A stretch of 52,208 nt of DNA from an uncultured Christensenella sp. (GCA_948468595.1 CAOKIU010000008.1:1-52208), one strand, 5' to 3'. Counted from the stretch's first letter, positions 24,799 through 33,704 are shown. Numbers and translations: made by a program. Notes: generated by a model from the sequence alone, not told the origin.

Positions 24799-24855
24799 AA
24801 AGTGCTTGACACCTTGGGCATTATACACGCTTCCGCCCCAACTGTCAAGCACTTT
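24799..24855 (-). promoter_or_regulatory. Consensus promoter of ylxM-ffh flanked by a perfect 13-bp inverted repeat
   Basis: On the minus strand a perfect TTGACA (24843-24848), 17-base spacer and TATAAT (24820-24825) precede ylxM. AAAGTGCTTGACA occurs at 24799-24811 and its exact complement TGTCAAGCACTTT at 24843-24855. One arm therefore contains the -35 box and the other lies just after the start site. The 31-base spacing would place both arms on about the same DNA face. It could be an operator for a dimeric regulator, or a 57-base hairpin in DNA. Confidence 0.75.
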
Positions 24856-24905
24856 TGCTTTACATTTCTTTTTTAGCCTTTACCCCTGCCCTTTGCGCGC
24901 TTTCC

Positions 24906-25367
24906 TCATTCCAAGGGCAGGCGCATGTACCCCTTCGCCTCCACAAAGCCCAGCTTGCGGTACAGCGGCGCGCCCTCGCGCGTGGCTTCCAGCAGAATGC
25001 TCCCCACGCCCCGCGCTTTTGCGTCCTCAATCAGGCTCTGCACAATGCGCGCGGCGATGCCCTTGCGCCGGTGCGCCGGCGCGGTGTAAATGTTCATCAA
25101 AAACGCGCATTTGCCGGTGGGATTTGCGCAGGTGGGCATCTCGGTGTGATAATCCGCCGAACCCACGCCCACCACCTCGTCGCCGCAAAGCGCCAGAAAG
25201 GTCGCGTGCTTGGTCTCATCGGAAAAATAGGCCGCCAGCGCCTCGTCCATGCCGCTCAAGTCCGCGCCGCGCGGCAGCTTGTTGGCGTCGATGAGCACGG
25301 TTTTGCGCAGCTCTACCAGCAGGGCGACATCTCCCGCGCCCGCCCTGCGCAGCTCCATTGCCTCCAT
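24906..25367 (-). CDS. GNAT-family N-acetyltransferase
   Basis: A 153-residue acetyltransferase. The core is FLALCGDEVVGVGSADYHTE, then the strand CAFLMNIYTAPAHRRKGIAA with the R-R-x-G-I-A acetyl-CoA loop, ILLEATREGAPLYRKLGFVE and the end YMRLPLE. The substrate is unknown. ATG at 25367 begins one base after the ftsY stop codon and is preferred for that coupling; ATG at 25358 (three codons in) has GGAGG too close. It is the last gene of the rnc-smc-ftsY run. An 8-bp repeat (CTGCCCTT/AAGGGCAG) spans its stop codon. Confidence 0.85.
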   Translation of the reverse strand: MEAMELRRAGAGDVALLVELRKTVLIDANKLPRGADLSGMDEALAAYFSDETKHATFLALCGDEVVGVGSADYHTEMPTCANPTGKCAFLMNIYTAPAHRRKGIAARIVQSLIEDAKARGVGSILLEATREGAPLYRKLGFVEAKGYMRLPLE

Positions 25368-25368
25368 A

Positions 25369-26286
25369 TTAAAAGATCGCCTCCGCATAGTCGTGTGCGT
25401 TAAATACCTGCAAGTCGTCCTTTTGCTCGCCCACGCCCACAAAGTAGACGGGCAGCTGCAATTCCTCCTTGATGGAGATCACCACGCCGCCCTTGGAGGT
25501 GCCGTCCAGCTTGGTCAGGATGATGCCCGACAGGTCCACCGCGTCGCGGAAAACCCTGGCCTGCGTCACGCCGTTCTGTCCCGTAGCCCCGTCCAGCACC
25601 AGCAGCACGTGGACCTGCGCCTGGGGAAAGTCGCGGTCGATGACGCGGCGGATCTTCTTGAGTTCCTCCATCAGATGCGCCTTGTTGTGCAGCCGCCCCG
25701 CCGTGTCCACGATGAGCAGATCGGCCTTTTTCGCCTTCATCGAGGCCACCGCGTCAAAGACCACGGCCGCCGGGTCCGCGCCCTCGCCATGAGCCACGAT
25801 GGGCACGTCCGCGCGCTGCGCCCAGATGGTCAGCTGTTCGGTGGCCGCCGCGCGGAAGGTATCCGCCGCCGCCAGAATCACCGACTTGCCCATCTCCTTA
25901 AAATGGCAGCCGAGCTTGCCGATGGTGGTGGTCTTGCCCACGCCGTTTACGCCCACCACCAGGATGACCGCGGGGCTGGCGGGCGCAAAGGGCTCCGCCT
26001 CCATCATGCCGGCCACAATCTCCCGAAGGATGCCGCGCACCGCATCGGGATTGCCCTCCCTGCGGCGGCGCACCTCCTCCTTCAGGCGCGCAATGATCTC
26101 CTCGGTGGTCTTGACGCCCACATCCGCGCCGATGAGCACGGCCTCCAAGTCGTCGTAAAAGTCGTCGTCCAGCTCCTTGTAAACGCCCACGAGTTGATCG
26201 ATGGCATGGGTGATGGACTCGCGCGTCTTGGTCATGCCCTCTTTCAGCCGGGCGAACAGGCCCTTCTTTTCCTTCTTCTCACTCAT
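25369..26286 (-). CDS. ftsY: Signal recognition particle receptor FtsY
   Basis: A 305-residue SRP-receptor GTPase that docks ribosome-SRP complexes at the membrane. A short basic N terminus (MSEKKEKKGLFARLKEGMTK) replaces the long acidic A domain of Escherichia coli. The NG domain has G1 VVGVNGVGKTTTIGKL, DTFRAAATEQLTIWAQRADV, G3 DTAGRLHNKAHLMEELKKI and G4 TKLDGTSKGG, ending YFVGVGEQKDDLQVFNAHDYAEAIF. ATG at 26286 overlaps the end of smc by eight bases, so the two are translationally coupled. Confidence 0.97.
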   Translation of the reverse strand: MSEKKEKKGLFARLKEGMTKTRESITHAIDQLVGVYKELDDDFYDDLEAVLIGADVGVKTTEEIIARLKEEVRRRREGNPDAVRGILREIVAGMMEAEPFAPASPAVILVVGVNGVGKTTTIGKLGCHFKEMGKSVILAAADTFRAAATEQLTIWAQRADVPIVAHGEGADPAAVVFDAVASMKAKKADLLIVDTAGRLHNKAHLMEELKKIRRVIDRDFPQAQVHVLLVLDGATGQNGVTQARVFRDAVDLSGIILTKLDGTSKGGVVISIKEELQLPVYFVGVGEQKDDLQVFNAHDYAEAIF

Positions 26287-29200
26287 TGCTCTCTTCCTCC
26301 AATTGCTTTTCCATGTCGCTGAGCTGCACCGACACCATGCGGGAGACGCCCTTTTCCTCCATCGCCACGCCGTAGAGCGCGTCGCACCGCTCCATGGTGC
26401 CCTTGCGATGGGTCACGACGATGAACTGCGTCTTTGCGCTGTACTGCTTTAAGTAGTCCGCGAAGTTGTCGACGTTGGCTTCGTCCAGCGCCGCCTCGAT
26501 CTCGTCCAGGATGCAAAAGGGCGAGGGCCGGATGTCCAGCATCGCAAACAAAATGGCGATCGCCGTCAGCGCCCGCTCTCCGCCCGAGAGCAGGGAGAGC
26601 AGTTGCAGCTTTTTCCCCGGCGGCTGGGCCACAATGTCGATGCCGCAGGAGAGCGCGTTGTGCTCGTCCTGCAATTGCAGCTTTGCGGTGCCCCCGCCAA
26701 ACAGCTTTGTAAAGGTCAAAGAGAAGTGCTCGTTGAGCGCCTGGAACTGTTCCAGGAACTGCCGCTCCATCCTGCGCTGCAAGCTCAGGATGATCTCCTC
26801 CAGGTCCTTTTGCGCCTTGCGCAGATCCCCGCGCTGGCGGTCCAACTCCTCATATCTTGCGCGCGTCTCCTCGTATTCCTCCAGCGCGCCCACGTTGACG
26901 GCGCCCAGGCCCCTTATGCCCTTGCGCAGCTCCTCAATGCGCCCGCGCGAGGTTTCCTCATCGTATTGGACGTCCGCAAGCGGCCGCGCCGTTTCCAGCG
27001 TCAGCTCATACCGCTCCCAGATGCGGTCCTGCAATTGCTTGAGCTCCGCCGTCCAGCGCCCCCGCATCAGCTCCAACCGGTGCAGCGATTCCTGCGCGGC
27101 CCCTGCGCGGGTGCGCGCTTCCTCCATTCGCCCGGCAAGGTCCATCAGGCGGCCGCGCGCCTCCTCGCGGCTGCGCGTCTCCGCCTGTAGGCGCTCGTTA
27201 TCGCGCTCAAGCGCCTTGCGCAGGGCTTCCAGCTGCGCCTGCTTGGACGATCGCCTTTCCTCGTCCGCCGCCACGCGCTGCTCCAGCGCCGCCCGCGACC
27301 GCTCCCGAATCCTATCCGCCGACTCCATCTCCCGCCGGTTGCCGCTGATGCGGATCTCGTCGCGGCGGGCCATCTCCATCTCCGCTTCCAGGCCCGCCTC
27401 CGCCGCGCGGCGCTCGGCAATTTCCCCGCGCAGGGCCTCCAGGGCCGCGCGCCTTTCCGAGAGCTCCGCCGTCAGGCGCGCAATATCGCCCTGGGTTGTG
27501 GCCGATACCTCTTCCGCCTGCCCGGTTCTACGGTCGATGTTCGCCAGCTCCTCGTCAATCTGGCTCACGCTTTCCAAGAGCTGCTCGCGCTCCAACGCCG
27601 CCTGCTGCGCGCGCTCCTGCGCGGCCCTGAGCGCATCGCTCGCGCGCCGCTGCCCCTCCTGCTCGCGCGTCAGGGCGATTTCCTGTTGATGCGCGCGTTC
27701 ACTCGCCTGACTCATCGCCTGCTGCGCGCGCTTTAGCTCCTCCTGGACGCTGCCCGCGCGCGCGTTGAGCGCGCTCATGCGCATTTCCAAGGTCCTGACC
27801 GCCTGGCGATGCTCGTCAATCTCCCGCTGCCTGGACAGGATGGAGGTGGACCTGGCGCTGACCGAGCCGCCCGTCATCGATCCGCCGGAGTGCATCACAT
27901 CGCCCTCCAGCGTCACCAGCCGGAAGGCGTGGCGCCCGGCGCGCATGATGACGATGCCCGCGTCGAGGTCCCGGGCCACCACCGTCCTGCCCAGCAGATT
28001 CTCCACAATGGGGCGGAATTTCTCGTCATACCGCACCAATTCCGAGGCCGCGCCCAGGCATCCTTCCATGTCGAGCACCCGCCGCTCCTGCGCGTTGAGC
28101 ACCCGCCCGCGCACCGAGCTGAGCGGCAGGAACGTCGCCCGGCCCATGCGTCCCGCGCGCAGGTAATCGATCATCTCCTTGGCGTCCTCTTCCCTTTGGC
28201 AGACGATGTTCTGCATCGCGCCGCCCAGCGCCATTTCCAGCGCCCGCTCAATCTCCTTGGGCACGCCCAGGATGTCCGCCACCACGCCGTAGAGCCCCTC
28301 CTTGCCGCTGAAGCGCCGCAGCACCTCCCGCACGGAGTTCTGGTATCCCTCGTAGTCTCTGCGCATCTGCTCGAGCATTTTCAGCCGCGACTGCGCCTCC
28401 CGCAGCGCGCCGGCGGAGCGCTGCATGCCCGCCGAAATCTGCTGGCTCTCCACCTGCAAGGCGGCCTGGCGGTCAACGGCGGATTGGCGCTCCTTTTGAA
28501 GGCTGTCCAACTCCTCGCGCGCCTGCGCAAGCGCCCCGGCCGCCGTCGCTTCCCGCTCCCGCGCGGCGTTCAGCGCGCGCTCCCCCTCGCCCGCGCCCTC
28601 TTTAAGCGCGCCGATGCGCGCCATCAATCCTTCGCGGGTGGCGTTCAGGCGCGCCTGTGTGGATTTTACGTCGGTCAGCGCGTTAAAGGAGCGGATCATC
28701 GCCTCCTTGCCGCGCTCAATCGTCTCTTCCCGGGCGGTCACGTCCTGCGCGGCCTCCTCCGCCTCCTTTTCCAGGCCCGCGATGCGGCCGCGCACCTCTT
28801 GCAGCGCCTTTTCCATGCGCGCTTGCTTGTCGGCACTCTGCGCCTGCTGGCGGGTCAGCGCATCGCCCTGCTCCTGGGCCTTGACGTGCTCCCCTTCCAG
28901 GCGCTCCATGTCCTTCTTGGCCGAGGCAATGCGCTCGCGCAGCACGGCCTCGTCCCCTTCCAGCGTCTGCGCGCCGCGCGTTCCGTCCAATATGCGGTCG
29001 TGGAGCGCGGCGATGCGCGCATCCGCCTCCGCAGCGCTTTGCTCTCCCTCGCGGCTCTCCTGGCGCAGCGCTTCCTCCTGCGCGCGCGCGCCATCGCTCT
29101 CCTGCGCCAGGGCGCGCATCTGCTCGGCGCTCTGCTCCAACTGCGCGGTCAATCGGTCGTGATTGCGCGCAAAGGAGCTGATCTCCAGCCTCCGCAGCTC

Positions 29201-29860
29201 GTCGGTCAGCGTCAGGTACCGGCGCGCGTCGGCGGCCTGCCGCTCCAAGTCGGGCAGCTTCATCCCCACCTCGTTGAGAATGTCCTCCACGCGCTCCAGG
29301 TTTTGGTTGGTGTTCTCCATGCGCCGCTCGGCCTCCGCCTTGCGCGCCTTGAACTTGGTGATGCCCGCGGCCTCCTCAAAGACGAGGCGGCGGTCCTCGC
29401 TCTTGACCGAGAGGATCTCGTCGATGCGCCCCTGGCCAATTAGGGAATACCCTTCCTTGCCAATGCCCGTATCCCGGAGCAAATCAATGATGTCGCGCAG
29501 GCGGCAAGGGCTCTTGTTGAGCGTATACTCGCTGTCGCCGTTGCGATAGACGCGGCGGGTGATCATCACCTCGCTAAAGGCCACCGGCAGCGCGCCGTCC
29601 TGGTTGTCAAAGACCAAGCTGACCTCGCAGTAGGCCTGCGCCTTGCGCTGGAGCGTGCCGCCGAAGATGACGTCCTCCATCCTGGCGCCGCGCAGCGTCT
29701 TGGCGCTCTGCTCGCCCAGCACCCAGCGCACCGCGTCGCCGATGTTGCTCTTGCCGCTGCCATTGGGGCCCACAACGCCCGTAATGCCGTCGTCAAAGAC
29801 CATCTCCACGCGGTCGGCAAAGGACTTAAACCCATATATTTCCAGTCTCTTCAGTCGCAA
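26279..29860 (-). CDS. smc: Chromosome partition protein SMC
   Basis: An 1193-residue condensin ATPase. The head begins RLKRLEIYGFKSFAD with Walker A GPNGSGKSN, followed by KSPCRLRDIIDLLRDTGIGKEGYSLIGQGRIDEILS. Two long coiled coils rich in Glu, Arg, Ala and Gln flank a hinge (roughly residues 510-660; GLYGVVADILGVPKEIERALEMALGGAMQNIV). The C-terminal head has the signature LSGGERALTAIAILFAML and Walker B FCILDEIEAALDEANV. The start codon is TTG at 29860: the family start RLK(R/K)LEI(Y/F)GFKSF aligns there, and GGAG lies eight bases upstream. The gene lies between rnc and ftsY, as in Bacillus. scpA and scpB are not in this window. Confidence 0.97.
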   Translation of the reverse strand: MRLKRLEIYGFKSFADRVEMVFDDGITGVVGPNGSGKSNIGDAVRWVLGEQSAKTLRGARMEDVIFGGTLQRKAQAYCEVSLVFDNQDGALPVAFSEVMITRRVYRNGDSEYTLNKSPCRLRDIIDLLRDTGIGKEGYSLIGQGRIDEILSVKSEDRRLVFEEAAGITKFKARKAEAERRMENTNQNLERVEDILNEVGMKLPDLERQAADARRYLTLTDELRRLEISSFARNHDRLTAQLEQSAEQMRALAQESDGARAQEEALRQESREGEQSAAEADARIAALHDRILDGTRGAQTLEGDEAVLRERIASAKKDMERLEGEHVKAQEQGDALTRQQAQSADKQARMEKALQEVRGRIAGLEKEAEEAAQDVTAREETIERGKEAMIRSFNALTDVKSTQARLNATREGLMARIGALKEGAGEGERALNAAREREATAAGALAQAREELDSLQKERQSAVDRQAALQVESQQISAGMQRSAGALREAQSRLKMLEQMRRDYEGYQNSVREVLRRFSGKEGLYGVVADILGVPKEIERALEMALGGAMQNIVCQREEDAKEMIDYLRAGRMGRATFLPLSSVRGRVLNAQERRVLDMEGCLGAASELVRYDEKFRPIVENLLGRTVVARDLDAGIVIMRAGRHAFRLVTLEGDVMHSGGSMTGGSVSARSTSILSRQREIDEHRQAVRTLEMRMSALNARAGSVQEELKRAQQAMSQASERAHQQEIALTREQEGQRRASDALRAAQERAQQAALEREQLLESVSQIDEELANIDRRTGQAEEVSATTQGDIARLTAELSERRAALEALRGEIAERRAAEAGLEAEMEMARRDEIRISGNRREMESADRIRERSRAALEQRVAADEERRSSKQAQLEALRKALERDNERLQAETRSREEARGRLMDLAGRMEEARTRAGAAQESLHRLELMRGRWTAELKQLQDRIWERYELTLETARPLADVQYDEETSRGRIEELRKGIRGLGAVNVGALEEYEETRARYEELDRQRGDLRKAQKDLEEIILSLQRRMERQFLEQFQALNEHFSLTFTKLFGGGTAKLQLQDEHNALSCGIDIVAQPPGKKLQLLSLLSGGERALTAIAILFAMLDIRPSPFCILDEIEAALDEANVDNFADYLKQYSAKTQFIVVTHRKGTMERCDALYGVAMEEKGVSRMVSVQLSDMEKQLEEESNE

Positions 29861-29876
29861 TGTGGTACTCCTCGGC

Positions 29877-30533
29877 CTACAGGCCCTGTTGTTTGAGCGC
29901 GTCGCGGGCGGCCTGCTGTTCGGCATGCTTTTTGCTGTTGCCCGCCCCCGCGCCGGTCACCCTTCCGCCGAGCGTGACCTCCGCGTGGAAGGTGCGCATG
30001 TGCGGGGGCCCTTCTTCGCTCACGATGCGGTAGAGCGGGGCCTCCCCCACCACGCGCTGGGCGAGCTCCTGGTACTCCGTCTTGTAGTCGTGCACCTTGG
30101 GCATATCGGCGATGGGGATCACTTCCTCAATCAAACGCCGCGCGTCCTCCATGCCGCCATCCAGGTACATCGCGCCCAGCAGCGCCTCCATGGCGTCCGC
30201 CAGGATCGAGGGCTTCTCGCGCCCGCCGCCGTGCTCCTCTCCGTAACCCATCAGCAGGTATTTGCCCAGGTTGAGCCGCCTTGCGGCCACTTCCAGCGCG
30301 CCTTCCTGCACGCACCGGGCGCGCAGGCGGGAGAGCTTGCCCTCGGGCAAGTCGGGATACTGGTGGTATAGCCTTACACTGGTGCAAAGCTGCAACACCG
30401 CGTCGCCCAAAAACTCCAGCCTTTGGTTGTGTATATGCGTCTCCCCCGCGTAGGAAGGATGCGTCATCGCCAGTTTCAGCAACGATGCGTCGCGGAAATG
30501 ATAGCCAATGTCCTTTTCCAACTTTTCAAACAT
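29877..30533 (-). CDS. rnc: Ribonuclease III
   Basis: A 218-residue double-strand-specific endoribonuclease for rRNA and mRNA processing. The catalytic signature HNQRLEFLGDAVLQL is at about residues 35-49, with the second acidic site in LADAMEALLGAMYLDGG. The double-stranded RNA-binding domain occupies about residues 145-216 (DYKTEYQELAQ, GAGNSKKHAEQQAARDAL). ATG at 30533 is preferred because GAGG lies six bases upstream; an upstream start at 30566 would add eleven residues. A strong hairpin lies in the leader at 30606-30641. Confidence 0.97.
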   Translation of the reverse strand: MFEKLEKDIGYHFRDASLLKLAMTHPSYAGETHIHNQRLEFLGDAVLQLCTSVRLYHQYPDLPEGKLSRLRARCVQEGALEVAARRLNLGKYLLMGYGEEHGGGREKPSILADAMEALLGAMYLDGGMEDARRLIEEVIPIADMPKVHDYKTEYQELAQRVVGEAPLYRIVSEEGPPHMRTFHAEVTLGGRVTGAGAGNSKKHAEQQAARDALKQQGL

Positions 30534-30605
30534 AAGCGACCTCGTTTTTCGCAATTCGTCCGGCATAAATCAGCCAGATTTTTCCTCATTTGGCTCATTT
30601 ATGCC

Positions 30606-30641
30606 TACGCACCGAGGGGAATTGCCTTCCCCCGGTGCGTA
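30606..30641 (-). terminator. Strong hairpin between acpP and rnc
   Basis: TACGCACCG...GGGG pairs with CCCC...CGGTGCGTA over about 14 positions with one mismatch and a short loop. On the minus strand no T-run follows, so classical termination is doubtful. It could be an RNase III processing site in the rnc leader. Confidence 0.5.
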
Positions 30642-30661
30642 AGCGCGGCTCTTTTCGTCCT

Positions 30662-30898
30662 TTACTTTTGCAGCTCCTCGATGTACTTCACCGCGTCGGC
30701 CACGGTCTTGAGCTTGAGCAGGTCCTCGTCGGGAATCTCAACGCCGTATTGCGATTCCATTTCCATCACCAGCGCCACCACGTCCAGCGAGTCCGCCTTC
30801 AGGTCCTCCTCCAGCCGGGACTCGGGCTTGATTTCGCTGACATCAATGCCGAGCTGATCGGCGATCATTTCTGCAATCTTTTCAAACACTTTTCTCAT
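30662..30898 (-). CDS. acpP: Acyl carrier protein
   Basis: A 78-residue acidic four-helix carrier of fatty-acid intermediates. The phosphopantetheine attachment serine is in EEDLKADSLDVVALVMEME. The opening MRKVFEKIAEMIADQLGIDV and ending TVADAVKYIEELQK are typical. It lies eight bases downstream of plsX, the usual plsX-acpP pairing, with rnc following. ATG at 30898 follows GGAGG. Confidence 0.97.
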   Translation of the reverse strand: MRKVFEKIAEMIADQLGIDVSEIKPESRLEEDLKADSLDVVALVMEMESQYGVEIPDEDLLKLKTVADAVKYIEELQK

Positions 30899-30906
30899 CC
30901 TCCTCG

Positions 30907-31920
30907 TTATTTTTCGGCAGCCGTCTCGCTCAGTTGCTGGGCGATGATGTCGACCACCTTGCCCTCTACCATGGTGCGCGCCTGCCTAATCGCACAGGCA
31001 TAGGCATGGCCCTTGGACGAGCCGTGCGCCTTGACCACCGCGCCGGACACGCCCAGCAGCGCGGCGCCGCCGTACTGCTCGTAATCCAATTCATCTTTGA
31101 CCGTTTTGAGCGCGGGTTTGACCATCGCCGCGCCCAGCTTCGAGCGCACGCTGCTCATCAGCGCCCCCTTGAGCTTGCCGAAGATCAGAGCGGCCGCGCC
31201 CTCGGTGGATTTGAGCAGAATGTTGCCGGAGAACCCGTCGCACACCACGACCTGAACCCCGCCCGCCAGCACGTCGCGCGCCTCCACATTTCCAAAGAAA
31301 TGAATGCCGCGATGCGCCTTGAGGAGCGGGAAAGCCGCCTTGGCGAGCTCGTTGCCCTTCTCATCCTCGGCGCCGATGTTGAGCAAGCCCACCTTGGGCT
31401 CCTCCACGCCCATCACGCCCTTCATGTACGCCTGCCCCATCAGCGCAAACTGCACCAAATATTCGGGCTTGCAGTCCGCGTTCGCGCCACAGTCGATGAG
31501 CATGACCGGGTGCTTTCCGCTGGTGGGCAGGATGGGCGCCAGCGCCGGCCGGTCAATGCCGCGGATGCGCCCCACGCGGAAGATGCCCCCCGCCAGCGCC
31601 GCGCCCGTGGACCCCGCCGTAACCACGGCCTCGGCCTCGCCCTTTTTCACCAGGTCCATGGCCTGAACCATGGAGGAATTGACCTTGCGGCGGATGGCGA
31701 GCGTGGGGCTGTCATGATTGGTTATGACATCGGGCGCGTCCTGAATGGAAACCCTGCTCGGGTCATAGGTCCTCAAGGACAGGAGCTGCTCAACCTTTTC
31801 CTTGGCGCCGCAAAAAACAATGTGAATATCCTTCATCGCCTCCATCGCCTCCACCGCGCCGTCGATGACGCAGTCGGGCGCGTGGTCGCCGCCATAGACG
31901 TCCACCGCGATTCTGATCAT
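30907..31920 (-). CDS. plsX: Phosphate acyltransferase PlsX
   Basis: A 337-residue enzyme that converts acyl-ACP to acyl-phosphate, the first step of phospholipid synthesis in Firmicutes. MIRIAVDVYGGDHAPDCVIDGA opens it, followed by TNHDSPTLAIRRKVNSSMVQA, AVVTAGSTGAALAGG, the KPEYLVQFALMGQAYM region, LLNIGAEDEKGNELAKAAF, VVVCDGFSGNILLKSTEGAA and YGGAALLGVSGAVVKAHGSS. ATG at 31920 follows GGGGAGG. No FapR-type palindrome is evident in its promoter, and fapR is not upstream; a HAD phosphatase gene is. Confidence 0.97.
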   Translation of the reverse strand: MIRIAVDVYGGDHAPDCVIDGAVEAMEAMKDIHIVFCGAKEKVEQLLSLRTYDPSRVSIQDAPDVITNHDSPTLAIRRKVNSSMVQAMDLVKKGEAEAVVTAGSTGAALAGGIFRVGRIRGIDRPALAPILPTSGKHPVMLIDCGANADCKPEYLVQFALMGQAYMKGVMGVEEPKVGLLNIGAEDEKGNELAKAAFPLLKAHRGIHFFGNVEARDVLAGGVQVVVCDGFSGNILLKSTEGAAALIFGKLKGALMSSVRSKLGAAMVKPALKTVKDELDYEQYGGAALLGVSGAVVKAHGSSKGHAYACAIRQARTMVEGKVVDIIAQQLSETAAEK

Positions 31921-31955
31921 GCATGACCCTCCCCTGCACACAAAATTCCCAATTT

Positions 31956-31984
31956 ATGATACCAAAGTGGGCGGAAAATTGCAA
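31956..31984 (-). promoter_or_regulatory. Promoter of plsX-acpP
   Basis: On the minus strand TTGCAA (31979-31984), a 17-base spacer and TATCAT (31956-31961) lie 36 bases before the plsX start. Confidence 0.6.
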
Positions 31985-31994
31985 GTTTCCCCGA

Positions 31995-32825
31995 TCAACC
32001 GCGCTCCAGCAGGAAGCGGGGCACGCCCATTTCGGTGTTGGCGCCGATGACGCCGGTCGCAATGCGCTTGAGCTCTTCCTTGGCGTTGCCCACCGCGTAG
32101 CACTCCTGCGCCACTTCAAACATGGGCAGGTCGTTTAGGTTGTCCCCAAAGCAGACGATGCGTTCAATGCCCGTCAGCTGCCGCAGCTTTTGAACGCCCA
32201 TGGCCTTGGTCGCGTCGCGGCGGGAGATCTCCAGCCAGTAAAGATCGTGATGATAGGCGTCGTTGGTGAAGCTGACGCTTACAAAGTCCAGCGCGCGCAC
32301 CTCCGCCTCCAGCGGTTCCAGCATCTGACGGCTTGCCAGCATGGAAAGGTAAAACAAATCGCCGCGGTACAGCGACTCAACGCTCTCCACCGGGTTCAGG
32401 CGCGGGTCCCCCGCCCGGTCCCTGACATAGCGCCGGGTGCCATCGTGTTCCAATTCCCTGAGCCACGAGACCTTCTCCTGGCCGTCGATGTGCGCGTAGA
32501 CCATGGGCGAGATCCCCTTATCCAGGAAGATGCCGGCGATTTGCTCCATTTGCTGCCGGTCCAACAGGCACCGGTCCACGGCCGCGCCGGTCTGCGGCTG
32601 CACGATAAACGCGCCGTTGTGCACAACGATGGGGAGCTTCAGCCGCAGCGTCTTGATGATGGGCCCCGCCGAAGCCCAGGACCTTGCCGTAGCCACGGTG
32701 AAGGGCAGTCCCGCATCCAGCATCTCGTTGAGCATCTCCACCGCCTCGTCCGGCACGCGGGCGTCCGGACCCAGCAAGGTGCCGTCCAAATCGGTGACAT
32801 AAAGGGTATCCTGTGCAAAACGCAT
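31995..32825 (-). CDS. HAD-superfamily phosphatase (Cof-like, type IIB)
   Basis: A 276-residue phosphatase of the Cof/YidA group. HAD motif 1 is LYVTDLDGTLLG near the N terminus, motif 2 is the Thr in FTVATARSW, and motifs 3-4 are the Lys in ATKAMGVQKL and IVCFGDNLNDLPMFEVA. The cap lies between (about residues 85-190). Such enzymes act on sugar phosphates, flavin mononucleotide or similar small substrates; the exact one cannot be told. ATG at 32825 follows AGGAGG. The gene is separated from rpmF by a terminator and from plsX by a promoter. Confidence 0.88.
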   Translation of the reverse strand: MRFAQDTLYVTDLDGTLLGPDARVPDEAVEMLNEMLDAGLPFTVATARSWASAGPIIKTLRLKLPIVVHNGAFIVQPQTGAAVDRCLLDRQQMEQIAGIFLDKGISPMVYAHIDGQEKVSWLRELEHDGTRRYVRDRAGDPRLNPVESVESLYRGDLFYLSMLASRQMLEPLEAEVRALDFVSVSFTNDAYHHDLYWLEISRRDATKAMGVQKLRQLTGIERIVCFGDNLNDLPMFEVAQECYAVGNAKEELKRIATGVIGANTEMGVPRFLLERG

Positions 32826-32891
32826 CGCTTTCCCGCCTCCTTTTCTTTCTCGACGCGCCCCTTCGCCAGGGGGCGTCCGCCCATAAACGGC

Positions 32892-32919
32892 AAAAGCCCG
32901 ACGAAACACGTCGGGCTTT
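32892..32919 (-). terminator. Intrinsic terminator after rpmF
   Basis: A perfect stem AAGCCCGACG/CGTCGGGCTT with a five-base loop is followed by a T-run on the minus strand, 13 bases past the rpmF stop codon. Confidence 0.85.
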
Positions 32920-32931
32920 GTTGATCCAAGC

Positions 32932-33123
32932 TTACGCCTGCTTTTCTTCCGCGATCTTGACGACCTGCTTGCCGTCATAGTAGCCGCACTTCTTGCAAAC
33001 GCGGTGGGACAGCTTCATCGTCTTGCACTGAGGGCACTCGACGATGCCGGGCAAGGACAGCTTCCAATTGGCTCTGCGGGCATTCTTGCGGGCCTTGGAG
33101 ATTTTTCCCTTAGGGCATGCCAT
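32932..33123 (-). CDS. rpmF: Large ribosomal subunit protein bL32, zinc-binding form
   Basis: A 63-residue ribosomal protein. [20 protein letters not shown] is canonical. Two Cys pairs (CPQC and CKKC) separated by about ten residues show this is the zinc-containing C+ form. It lies five bases downstream of yceD, the conserved yceD-rpmF pair. ATG at 33123 follows AAGGAGG. Confidence 0.97.
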   Translation of the reverse strand: MACPKGKISKARKNARRANWKLSLPGIVECPQCKTMKLSHRVCKKCGYYDGKQVVKIAEEKQA

Positions 33124-33128
33124 GGCTT

Positions 33129-33644
33129 TTACACCTCCTTGTCATCTTTCACATCAAGCAGCGCTTTCAGCGCGGAAAACGCCGACCGCTCCAGCGCGGG
33201 GTCGCACCCGCAGGAGCCTTGGTTCAAGTTCTGACCGCAAATGGGACACAGACCCTTGCAGTCTTGGCTGCAAAGAAACTGCATCGGCAGATTCATGGCG
33301 ATGTTGGCCACGATCATGTCGGTCAGATCGACCTGATCCCCTTCGAAAAGGTAAGCGTCGGGATGATCCGCATCAGGCTGCCTGACAAAGATCTCGTCAA
33401 AGGGCACCCTCATGTCGAGCCTGGATTCCTCCAGGCATCGCGCACAGGGGGATACCAACTGCGCGGTCAGTTCCCCGTTCAGCGCGACAGAGTCGCCGAT
33501 GCCGGTCATGAATCCGTGCAGGGCGATCTCGCCGTCAAATCCGATTTGATCGCCTTGAAATTCCGCGCGTGGGGCAGGGGCCGTGACGTCAAACGCCAGG
33601 CGCTCCCCCTGGAGCTTCAAAGCCTTCTCAACGGACAGCATCAT
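33129..33644 (-). CDS. yceD: YceD/DUF177 family protein, partner of bL32
   Basis: A 171-residue protein of the DUF177 family, found upstream of rpmF in most bacteria. In plants and bacteria it is linked to 23S rRNA maturation or ribosome assembly. The cysteine pattern is visible: SPCARCLEE in the first half and [17 protein letters not shown] in the second, with CGCDPA near the end. These fit a zinc-binding fold. ATG at 33644 (directly followed by a second ATG) is preceded by GAGGTGA. The gene has its own consensus promoter. Confidence 0.9.
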   Translation of the reverse strand: MMLSVEKALKLQGERLAFDVTAPAPRAEFQGDQIGFDGEIALHGFMTGIGDSVALNGELTAQLVSPCARCLEESRLDMRVPFDEIFVRQPDADHPDAYLFEGDQVDLTDMIVANIAMNLPMQFLCSQDCKGLCPICGQNLNQGSCGCDPALERSAFSALKALLDVKDDKEV

Positions 33645-33675
33645 ACGCGATCACCTCACACACAACCATTTTCTA

Positions 33676-33704
33676 ATTATAAAGAGAGCCGTTCTGTTTG
33701 TCAA
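33676..33704 (-). promoter_or_regulatory. Consensus promoter of yceD-rpmF
   Basis: On the minus strand perfect TTGACA (33699-33704), 17 bases, and perfect TATAAT (33676-33681) lie 32 bases before the yceD start. Confidence 0.8.

Noticed and set aside
24853-24905. Terminator after the GNAT gene at 24906
   Set aside because: CTGCCCTT/AAGGGCAG pairs across the stop codon, but the minus strand that follows is A-rich, not T-rich.
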